Assembly (NCBI GenBank): GCA_034660695.1
Contig: JAYEJS010000059.1
Span: 1-37,952 of the forward strand
Length of the DNA stretch: 37,952 nt
DNA from: Candidatus Thermoplasmatota archaeon
Lineage (GTDB): Archaea; Thermoplasmatota; E2; UBA202; DSCA01
Direction: 5' to 3'
Below, piece by piece: positions 1 to 6,581 of this stretch (position 1 is its first letter; the number at the start of each line of letters is the position of its first letter). The translations under genes and the position numbers were made by a program. Under the pieces are notes generated by a model. That model saw only the letters and a program-made list of their open reading frames with translations. It was not told the origin of the DNA and ran no database searches.

Positions 1-192
1 TTCACAAACTTCCAACATCAAAAGATGACGGTAGATTTATAAATAAATGAAATAAAATACAATTATTACAGCTAAATCATATTGGTGATTGTTGTAAACA
101 TGATAGCCAGTCTGTTGCCCGAGATTGATTTCGTAGGTTTGCAGAATCTCAGTATTAGCAACATTCCTTTAATGTCCTACTTTTATCTTCAC

Positions 193-765
193 TCATCTCT
201 CAATAATCTCTATCAATTCTCTGAAATCGTGAATGGTGTAATCTGCGAGATGGGCAAAATCTTTTGTGTGGTCTTTTGAAAGCAGCACGGTTTTGACTCC
301 TGCATTCCTGCCTGCAAGCATGTCCCACAAAAAATCTCCGACAAAAAGCATTTTGTTGAGCGGCACATCAAACATTTTTGAGAGCAAGATGAGAGGCTCT
401 CCAGATGGTTTCGGGGCAGCATCTTTCCTTCCAACGATATTTTTAATCGGGATGTTCAGCTTCCCCATAACAATTTGTGCGTGTTTTTTAGACGATCGTG
501 TTGCAATCCCCGTCTTGATATTGTTTTCCATTAAAAAGTCCATAACTTCTAAAAAACCATCGTTCAGAATGCAATCCTCCTGAATGCTTTTTTCATATTC
601 ATCAAGTATTTTGTACGCTTTTTCCTTTCTTTTTTCATCAAACTTGCTGATGTATTCCAGCACATCTTTCTCGCCGCATCCTATACGCTCTCTGAAGGGG
701 GCAAATCTTACTCCTGTTCTGGTGATGGTGCCGTCCAGGTCAAACACAACGCCCTTGATATCCAT
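193..765 (-). CDS. HAD-superfamily phosphatase
   Basis: Haloacid dehalogenase-type hydrolase of 190 aa, probably a phosphoglycolate-phosphatase-like enzyme acting on a small phosphorylated metabolite in the cytoplasm. Motif I is FDLDGT (residues 8-13, with the nucleophile and acid/base aspartates). Motif II is the Thr in TRSS. The motif III lysine is in PKPSGEP, and motif IV is GDFLWD. A longer upstream frame exists, but the start at 765 is preferred because the family begins just before the FDLDGT strand and an AT-rich TATA-like stretch (785-800) lies about 25 bp upstream. It is transcribed divergently from the membrane protein at 842. The substrate cannot be told from sequence. Confidence 0.9.
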   Translation of the reverse strand: MDIKGVVFDLDGTITRTGVRFAPFRERIGCGEKDVLEYISKFDEKRKEKAYKILDEYEKSIQEDCILNDGFLEVMDFLMENNIKTGIATRSSKKHAQIVMGKLNIPIKNIVGRKDAAPKPSGEPLILLSKMFDVPLNKMLFVGDFLWDMLAGRNAGVKTVLLSKDHTKDFAHLADYTIHDFRELIEIIER

Positions 766-841
766 GATTGTAACTCTCCAAATAGCATATAAATTTATTT
801 GCATCCGCAAACTTTTAAATGCTGCATGTGCTATATCTGGT
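766..841. promoter_or_regulatory. divergent promoter region
   Basis: The 76-bp spacer between two divergent genes contains an AT-rich box at 785-800 on the HAD-gene side and CTTTTAAAT at 812-820. Each box sits roughly 22-30 bp before its start codon, as expected for leaderless archaeal transcripts. No SD is visible for either gene. Confidence 0.5.
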
Positions 842-1297
842 ATGAAAGAATACTGGGAGAAATTCGTGGTATCTCTTGAGGATATAAGAAAATCCCCCTC
901 ACGCATTATCGCACTTATTGCTCTCGCAGTCATTATTTTTTCTTTGCTGGTCGCCATTACTTTTCTTACCGCCCCAAAAAAGACTTTCGTGGTCGAATGT
1001 ATTCAGTGCCAGGGAAGGGATGGCAACCTTGTAATTGTTTCAGGGGCAGGAGAACAATCTTTCGATGTTGTTGTGAATGTGGTCGATAAAGATGGTAATG
1101 CGGTGGAGAACGCAAATGTTAAACTTGTCGGCAGCTCATCATCATCTGCAAGAACAGATCCCGAAGGTATGGCCATTGTCCATGTAACTGTAGCCTTGGA
1201 CGCAGGTGAGCAATCCACATCTCTTAAAGCCATTGTCGAAAAATCGGGATTTAAAAAATATGTTGAATCCAATTTTGTTGTAATCGCAAGAGAGTAA
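842..1297 (+). CDS. membrane-anchored Ig-like domain protein
   Basis: Hypothetical protein of 151 aa. A short basic cytoplasmic N-terminus is followed by one hydrophobic segment (about residues 21-44) and then an extracellular part. The extracellular part begins with a CIQCQG cysteine pair and continues as a beta-rich domain with the DKDGNAVENANVKL pattern typical of Ig-like/carboxypeptidase-regulatory-like folds. ATG 842 is chosen because the hydrophobic segment follows directly and the TATA-like box at 812-820 is correctly spaced. The upstream extension of the frame lies over the divergent promoter and the HAD gene. No enzymatic motif is seen; a role in surface architecture or sensing is inference. 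Confidence 0.75.
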   Translation: MKEYWEKFVVSLEDIRKSPSRIIALIALAVIIFSLLVAITFLTAPKKTFVVECIQCQGRDGNLVIVSGAGEQSFDVVVNVVDKDGNAVENANVKLVGSSSSSARTDPEGMAIVHVTVALDAGEQSTSLKAIVEKSGFKKYVESNFVVIARE

Positions 1298-1333
1298 CGA
1301 AACTTTAATTATGCAAATATATTATCGCTATTT

Positions 1334-2656
1334 ATGGAAGATGACCTGGATAAACTCGGAGTTGCACCATCCGACAGAAAAAAACTTGAGTCGATGGGAG
1401 TAACAGGCCTTGATCAGATAGTACTTTTAAATCAGGAAAGGCTGGGGATGGGCAGGGGCAAGGGAAACGCTCTCATACGCAGAGCAAGAAACATCATCGC
1501 CCATGAAAATATAAAAGAAATTGAAATCGAAGAAGATGTTATTAGGGTATACCTCAGAAACATATCCCGCGCCATAATGACTTCTATTCTTTCTGTTCTG
1601 GGTGTGTATAATGTACCTCCCGGATCTGCCTCTTTGGTGAAAAAAGAAGGCATGCTGGAACTGCACAGGAAGGGGAGGGCTTTCGACCGCATACTGGAAA
1701 CATCACAAATTGAAAAAGAAATTCTTGATGGCAGAAAAAAAACTTTTTCGTCGCATATGCCATTGAGTGAGGAACAGGTAATCAGTTTTGCGAAGGAAAG
1801 GCAATTTGACGGATTCTGGAAAACTGTTTTTGATGAGATAAAGGGAAATGAAATAATGAAGAAGTCGCTGGCGGTGAGCATGTTTTCCACGTTCGAAGAG
1901 CCCGTTCATACGATTGTTATTGGAGAGCCAGGCAGCAGCAAGACGCTGGCAAAGGAGATAATAGAGAGGAATTTTCATAATGTTACGACGATAGGTGCCA
2001 ATACGACCAGGGCAGGCTTGGTGATAAATCTTGCTACTGGAGAGATAGGGGCACTTGCATATTCCCACAAAAAAATTATTCTGGTGGATGAGCTGGACAA
2101 AATACCTAACAGCGACATAGAATATTGTTATGAATTGTTGTCAAACGGGAGATGCAGTGTGCATTCAGCGAAAATACATGAGGAGATAGAAAGCAAGTTC
2201 ATAATGGTGGCTTTTGCAAACCCTTCGTCCCAGGTTTTTAAGGGCAATCCGCTGGAAAATATATCACTGCCTCCTCTTTTAATGAGCAGGTTCGCCCTCA
2301 TCGTTAAAACGGAAAAAATAGACAAGGAAAGCCGTCTAGAACTGTTCAAACAGAAGTTTTATGGCGGAGGGGAAATAAGAGAAAAACCCTTCTTCTATAA
2401 CCAGTGGATAGAAATGGCACAAACTCATAGCCCAAACATTGTGGCATCGCCTAAAGAAGTCAAGGAATATGTTAACAGCGTGAATGAGCTTGTGGAAGAA
2501 TATTATACAACTCAACTCCGTCGCGATTTGAGGATGGGGGATTATATTCGCCGTATACCACAGGCGATAGCACGGGCATCTTTTGGAGATGTAACCGGTG
2601 AAACTCTTGATATCGCAGGGCGCATTTTGTATGGGTCTATCGAGAGCTGGTGCTGA
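1334..2656 (+). CDS. MCM-like AAA+ ATPase with N-terminal helix-hairpin-helix
   Basis: Protein of 440 aa. Residues 1-55 form a RadA/Rad51-type helix-hairpin-helix domain (repeated L/GxGxxxAxxLxxR-like helices). About residues 150-340 form an AAA+ module resembling MCM helicases: Walker A GEPGSSKT (197-204), Walker B ILVDELDK (249-256), sensor-1 FANP (294-297) and an arginine-finger segment LLMSRFALI (315-323). The MCM N-terminal zinc/OB domain is absent, so this is not the replicative MCM itself. It could be an accessory helicase, a chromatin or DNA-repair ATPase, or an MCM-derived regulator. A TATA-like stretch lies at about 1300-1320. It is followed convergently by TBP. Confidence 0.8.
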   Translation: MEDDLDKLGVAPSDRKKLESMGVTGLDQIVLLNQERLGMGRGKGNALIRRARNIIAHENIKEIEIEEDVIRVYLRNISRAIMTSILSVLGVYNVPPGSASLVKKEGMLELHRKGRAFDRILETSQIEKEILDGRKKTFSSHMPLSEEQVISFAKERQFDGFWKTVFDEIKGNEIMKKSLAVSMFSTFEEPVHTIVIGEPGSSKTLAKEIIERNFHNVTTIGANTTRAGLVINLATGEIGALAYSHKKIILVDELDKIPNSDIEYCYELLSNGRCSVHSAKIHEEIESKFIMVAFANPSSQVFKGNPLENISLPPLLMSRFALIVKTEKIDKESRLELFKQKFYGGGEIREKPFFYNQWIEMAQTHSPNIVASPKEVKEYVNSVNELVEEYYTTQLRRDLRMGDYIRRIPQAIARASFGDVTGETLDIAGRILYGSIESWC

Positions 2657-2704
2657 TATAAAGTATATGGTTACGCCCCTTTAGATTGCAACAAAAAATG
2701 AAAA

Positions 2705-3253
2705 TCAGTACAGCAGCCCTTTTCCCTCTAACTCTTCCTTCAGTTTTTCCACTGCCTTTGACACCTGCTCAGGTTTTCTGGCGCCGGTGCAGACAATTTT
2801 TCCTGAACTGAATAGAAGCAGGACAACTCCCATCTCTCTCATCCGGTATACTATGCCCGGAAAAATTTCTGGTTCGTATTCCGTATTTTCAAGCCCGACG
2901 GCAAGGGCAGTACTTACCAGATTGAGTTCCCCATGCAAGTCGCCGGAGGCGACAATATTCTGAACATTTATTTTGGGATTGTCTATAACTTTAAAGCCAA
3001 CCTTTTTCAGCATATCGCATACTTTTCCCATGCTTTTCTTTATATCCTCGATGTTTTTTGCACCCGTACACACAACTTTTCCGCTCTTAAACAGCAGAAA
3101 TGCGGTTTTTGGCTTATCTATGCGCAGTACGAGGCCGGGAAATATGTTTGGCCTGTAACTCGTATTCGGTAAAGATTCCATGATTCTGTTTAACTCCAAC
3201 GTTTCCGCGATGGTTGTCGATGCGACAATATTCTGTATTTTTATATCAGCCAT
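2705..3253 (-). CDS. tbp: TATA-box binding protein
   Basis: General transcription factor TBP, which binds the archaeal TATA box and recruits TFB and RNA polymerase. The 182 residues form the two imperfect direct repeats of the saddle (about 1-92 and 93-182). Each contains an IQNIVAS/VQNIVAS strand, an FPG(L/I)V segment and a GK(V/I)VCTGA strand. A slightly longer N-terminus is possible, but MADIKIQNIVAS is the usual family start and the TATA-like ATTTATTG at about 3273-3284 is then about 25 bp away. Length is normal. Divergent from the MobB-like gene. Other TBP paralogues may exist outside the window. Confidence 0.97.
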   Translation of the reverse strand: MADIKIQNIVASTTIAETLELNRIMESLPNTSYRPNIFPGLVLRIDKPKTAFLLFKSGKVVCTGAKNIEDIKKSMGKVCDMLKKVGFKVIDNPKINVQNIVASGDLHGELNLVSTALAVGLENTEYEPEIFPGIVYRMREMGVVLLLFSSGKIVCTGARKPEQVSKAVEKLKEELEGKGLLY

Positions 3254-3363
3254 ACTCATAAATACAATTATCCTCAATAAATGTTTCTATTTCTCTGGCC
3301 CGCCATTTGTCATTGAGAAAAGCTTTTCCAAATTTTTTAATAATTTCCTTCCTATTCAAAGTC

Positions 3364-4044
3364 ATGATCATAGCTGTCAGTGGATATAAGGGGAAAGGAA
3401 AAACATCGTTTGTCGAGAGTCTTTTATCCCTGCTCAAAAATGACTACGACGTGCTCACCATAAAAAATACGCATCTGGATGAAATAGACGTGAGGGGAAA
3501 GGATACGAGCAGGCATATCAATGCAGGGGCTGTTGCATCTGCGATAATTGCAGGGAAGGAAACCGCCATTTTTTTCAAAGGCGGGAAGAATGTTGAAGAG
3601 ATTGTAAATTTGATAGATGCAGACATTGTATTGCTCGAGGGATTCAAGCAATCCAGCTACCAAAAAATATGGATAGGGAATGGGGAAGGGAAAAACATAA
3701 TCATGAAAAATCCCGGTGTTGAGGAAGCATATGAATACATCAGGGAAAAAGTTGAGGAAGAAAGGATATTGAAAAAATTGCCAGACATTGATTGCGGTGC
3801 ATGTGGCTACGGCACATGTGGCGAGATGGCAAAGGCAATACAAAGGGAAGATGCGACAATTGGCGAGTGCAAGGCACTGAAAAAAACGAGAGTGAAAATA
3901 TCCGTAGATGGGAAAAACATACCTCTCAAACGGTTTGCCGGGGAATTTGTAGAAAACACCATAAATGGCATGCTTTCGTCCCTGAAGGGTGTCGGGGATG
4001 TTGAGGCTATAAAAAACAAGGAAGTGCTGATAGAACTATCGTGA
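3364..4044 (+). CDS. MobB-like GTPase fused to a 4Fe-4S domain
   Basis: Protein of 226 aa. The N-terminal part (1-130) is a MobB-type P-loop NTPase with GYKGKGKTS (7-15) and the LLEGFKQSSYQKI segment typical of molybdopterin-guanine dinucleotide biosynthesis protein B. The C-terminal part carries CGACGYGTC plus a later Cys (C144, C147, C152, C169), the spacing of the small Fe4S4 domain seen in corrinoid/acetyl-CoA and Rnf-type proteins. It may deliver GTP for molybdenum or tungsten cofactor maturation with redox sensing; the fused role is inference. ATG 3364 opens directly on the first beta strand, with AT-rich sequence at 3335-3345 as promoter. Confidence 0.8.
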   Translation: MIIAVSGYKGKGKTSFVESLLSLLKNDYDVLTIKNTHLDEIDVRGKDTSRHINAGAVASAIIAGKETAIFFKGGKNVEEIVNLIDADIVLLEGFKQSSYQKIWIGNGEGKNIIMKNPGVEEAYEYIREKVEEERILKKLPDIDCGACGYGTCGEMAKAIQREDATIGECKALKKTRVKISVDGKNIPLKRFAGEFVENTINGMLSSLKGVGDVEAIKNKEVLIELS

Positions 4045-4090
4045 TATTAAAAAGGCGACAAATTTTAAACCCGTTGAATATTACATTGTA

Positions 4091-5332
4091 ATGATATTCG
4101 GCATGGGGCTGCTAACATTTTTGATAGTGATTATCGCCATCATATCTGGTCTTTACATGGCATGGAGCTTAGGTGCCAATGATGTTGCAAACTCCATGTC
4201 CACTGCCGTCGGTGCAAAGGCAATAACATTGCGCCAGGCAGTTATAATTGCCTCTATACTTAACTTCCTGGGTGCAGTTTTTCTGGGAAGTGATGTGAAG
4301 CATACCATGGAAAAAGGGATTGTGAACACAGGCATGATAGGCGATAGCCATGCCGTGATGCTTGGTTTCCTGGCTTCCACAATCGCAGCTGCCATCTTTG
4401 TAACTCTTGCCACATGGAAAGAGTTGCCGGTGTCGACAACGCATGCCGTCATAGGGGGCATAACCGGTTTCGGACTTATTGCGGGAGGAACAGATGTTAT
4501 TATCTGGGAAAAGCTTGGCGAGGTGATGGTATCATGGGTTCTTTCCCCCCTTGCAGGGGCTGTCATTGCTTTTTTAATCTTTCGCTCTATCGTGCATTTT
4601 GTTTTTGCTTCTGGCGAGCCAGTAGAATCGGCAAAAAAGTTCGGACCGCTGTTCATAGGGGTAACATTTTTCATTATATCCCTTTCCCTCTTCACAAAAA
4701 CGCGTCTCGGTGATATGCTTTTTACCAGCGTGGATGAAGTAATACTGTTTTCCATCATCGTTTTTGTAATCTCGGCCGTGGCAGGTGTTTTTATTGTAAG
4801 GGGAATGACTATAGGAAAGGGTTACGATGCTGTGGAGTTTTTATTCAAAAGACTGCAGATAATCACTTCATGTTATGTTGCCCTTTCCCATGGGGCAAAT
4901 GATGTTGCCAATGCAATCGCTCCTCTCTCCGTAGTTTTAACTACTGCATTGGAAAATACCGCATTTGCGGGCAGCAATTTTTCTTACTACCTTCTTGCAT
5001 TGGGCGGAACCGGCATAGCCGCCGGGATACTGACATGGGGATATAAAGTCATGCGTACGCTGGGTTCAAAGATAACGACACTCACCAATACAAGAGGTTT
5101 TTCCGTTGATTTTGGGACGGCAACAACCGTTCTTTTAGCCTCAAGGTTGGGGCTGCCGATTTCAACTTCGCATACAGTCGTAGGGGCGGTCATAGGTGTA
5201 GGGCTGGCAAGGGGGCTGGAAGCTGTTGATTTATCCGTCGTAAAAAAGATAATCTATTCATGGGCATTCACAATTCCTGCAGCCATTACATTATCGATAC
5301 TGATTTATAGAGGTTTGATAATTGTATTCTAG
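4091..5332 (+). CDS. pit: PiT-family inorganic phosphate transporter
   Basis: Integral membrane carrier of 413 aa of the PiT/Pho-4 family, importing phosphate (or metal phosphate) with H+ or Na+. The family signature GANDVAN occurs twice, near residues 28-34 and again at about 268-274 within SHGANDVANAIAPLS. This reflects the inverted duplicate architecture. Both halves also carry an (L)P(V/I)STTH/SH motif. About ten hydrophobic segments are seen. The stop is followed by one base and then the DUF47 gene, so the two are almost certainly one operon, as in many archaea and bacteria. Confidence 0.96.
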   Translation: MIFGMGLLTFLIVIIAIISGLYMAWSLGANDVANSMSTAVGAKAITLRQAVIIASILNFLGAVFLGSDVKHTMEKGIVNTGMIGDSHAVMLGFLASTIAAAIFVTLATWKELPVSTTHAVIGGITGFGLIAGGTDVIIWEKLGEVMVSWVLSPLAGAVIAFLIFRSIVHFVFASGEPVESAKKFGPLFIGVTFFIISLSLFTKTRLGDMLFTSVDEVILFSIIVFVISAVAGVFIVRGMTIGKGYDAVEFLFKRLQIITSCYVALSHGANDVANAIAPLSVVLTTALENTAFAGSNFSYYLLALGGTGIAAGILTWGYKVMRTLGSKITTLTNTRGFSVDFGTATTVLLASRLGLPISTSHTVVGAVIGVGLARGLEAVDLSVVKKIIYSWAFTIPAAITLSILIYRGLIIVF

Positions 5333-5333
5333 G

Positions 5334-6032
5334 ATGAAAGAGAAAGCAATGCGAGTAAGGGCTCCAGTATTTTATACATATCGCAAGAAATCCCCGTTTG
5401 CCGGGTTGCTTGAACACATGGATAAGGTCAAAGAGTGCATATCGATACTGGAGAAAGCGATAGTGAAATATTACAAGGGGTCTATCAAAAATTTTTCTGA
5501 AGCGACACAAAAGATATCGGAACTGGAGCACGAAGCAGATTTGATAAAAGGAAATATTCGTTCCCACCTGCCCAGTTCTATTCTCATGCCTGTAGATAAA
5601 AAATATTTTATATGGCTTCTGAGGGAGCAGGACGCCATACTCGACCATGCAGAAAATCTCGCTCAACTAATGGACGTACGGCATACGAATATCCCGATAA
5701 AACTGAAAGAAACATTCATTGAACATGCGCATCTAGTGGCTGAAACTGTGGATGAAATGGAAAAAGCAGTCAGTAAAGTCAAAGACTTGGTGGAAAGCAG
5801 CTTTGTAAAAAAGGATAGGGATGCAGTGAAGGCACTGATTCATAACGTCCACAGGAAGGAGTGGGAAGCAGACCAGGAAAGGTATAAAATTATCAAGGAG
5901 ATTTATAAGATGGAAAATGAGTTGGCTCCCATGGACATATATCACCTTTTGAAGATAACAGACTGGACCGACGACATCGCGGACCATGCCGAAAACGTTG
6001 CTGACTGGTTGCGCGCTATGATAGCAAAATAA
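5334..6032 (+). CDS. DUF47/PhoU-like accessory protein
   Basis: Soluble, almost all-helical protein of 232 aa of the DUF47 (PhoU-like) family, thought to regulate the adjacent PiT transporter. Two helical repeats contain acidic/His metal-binding patterns: LEHEADLIKGNI, EQDAILDHAENLAQL, EWEADQERY and DWTDDIADHAENVADW. These correspond to the E/DxxxD motifs of PhoU proteins that bind metal clusters. The first ATG (5334) lies one base after the transporter stop; ATG 5349 is an alternative. Direct coupling to the phosphate transporter implies a role in phosphate uptake control. Confidence 0.9.
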   Translation: MKEKAMRVRAPVFYTYRKKSPFAGLLEHMDKVKECISILEKAIVKYYKGSIKNFSEATQKISELEHEADLIKGNIRSHLPSSILMPVDKKYFIWLLREQDAILDHAENLAQLMDVRHTNIPIKLKETFIEHAHLVAETVDEMEKAVSKVKDLVESSFVKKDRDAVKALIHNVHRKEWEADQERYKIIKEIYKMENELAPMDIYHLLKITDWTDDIADHAENVADWLRAMIAK

Positions 6033-6044
6033 AGTAGCAAAAAT

Positions 6045-6078
6045 TATATATCGGTATCAATATGTCGATATCGGACTA
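6045..6078 (+). promoter_or_regulatory. putative PadR operator overlapping promoter and start
   Basis: Just before the PadR start there are two direct copies of ATATCGG (6048-6054 and 6068-6074) exactly 20 bp apart, that is two helical turns on the same DNA face. The palindrome CGATATCG lies at 6066-6073, and a TATC...GATA inverted pair overlaps them. The TATA-like AAATTATATAT (6041-6051) adjoins the first copy. PadR repressors commonly autoregulate through such dyads, so this is a likely operator for the PadR-RND operon. That function is inference. Confidence 0.55.
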
Positions 6079-6581
6079 TGAGAACACCTTTCCTGAAATA
6101 TTTCATGCTGAAAACCATTTCCGAGGGGAAAGCAAACGGTTATAAAATTATAAAGAAATGTGAGGAGATCTTAGGTTATAGGCCCAGCACCGGCTCTGTA
6201 TATCCCCTGCTAAAAGGGATGGAAAAGAAAAACGTAATCAAAGGGGAAAAGAAAGGCAGGGGAACGGTTTACAGCATAACAGCTAAAGGAAAAAAATTGC
6301 TGGATGAAGGAGAAAAACTCAGAGAGGAGATATATCAAAAATTGAGCAGTCATGTTTCAAGCGTTGCAGAAATTTTTGAGGATAACGGACTGAAAAATTT
6401 GCTGAAGGAAGCGAGGGCAGGCAGATTTTCCTGTAGATCTCTCATGATATCCAAAATATGGGATGTGGCTACCGAGCTGGAAAGGAATGGCGTGGACAGT
6501 AAAAAGATAAGGAGTATTCTAGCCAAAGCATACCAACAACTTGTTGATTTAAAGGAGGAAAAAAATGATAGAAATAAATAA
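6078..6581 (+). CDS. PadR-family transcriptional regulator
   Basis: Regulator of 167 aa. The N-terminal winged helix (about 1-75) has the PadR signature GSVYPLL (39-45) followed by the basic wing GRGTVYSITAKGKKLL. The C-terminal half is helical and suits dimerisation. It overlaps the RND exporter start by 17 bp, so the two are co-translated. The usual logic is a ligand-responsive repressor of a drug or lipid exporter. Repeated ATATCG elements in its promoter make autoregulation probable. The ligand is unknown. Confidence 0.9.
   Translation: MRTPFLKYFMLKTISEGKANGYKIIKKCEEILGYRPSTGSVYPLLKGMEKKNVIKGEKKGRGTVYSITAKGKKLLDEGEKLREEIYQKLSSHVSSVAEIFEDNGLKNLLKEARAGRFSCRSLMISKIWDVATELERNGVDSKKIRSILAKAYQQLVDLKEEKNDRNK

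Noticed and set aside
1-192. Left-edge sequence with TTTATAAATAAATG and a 65-codon plus frame (82-279)
   Set aside because: The frame starts without a supported codon or SD and runs into the HAD gene antisense; no gene supported in this stretch.
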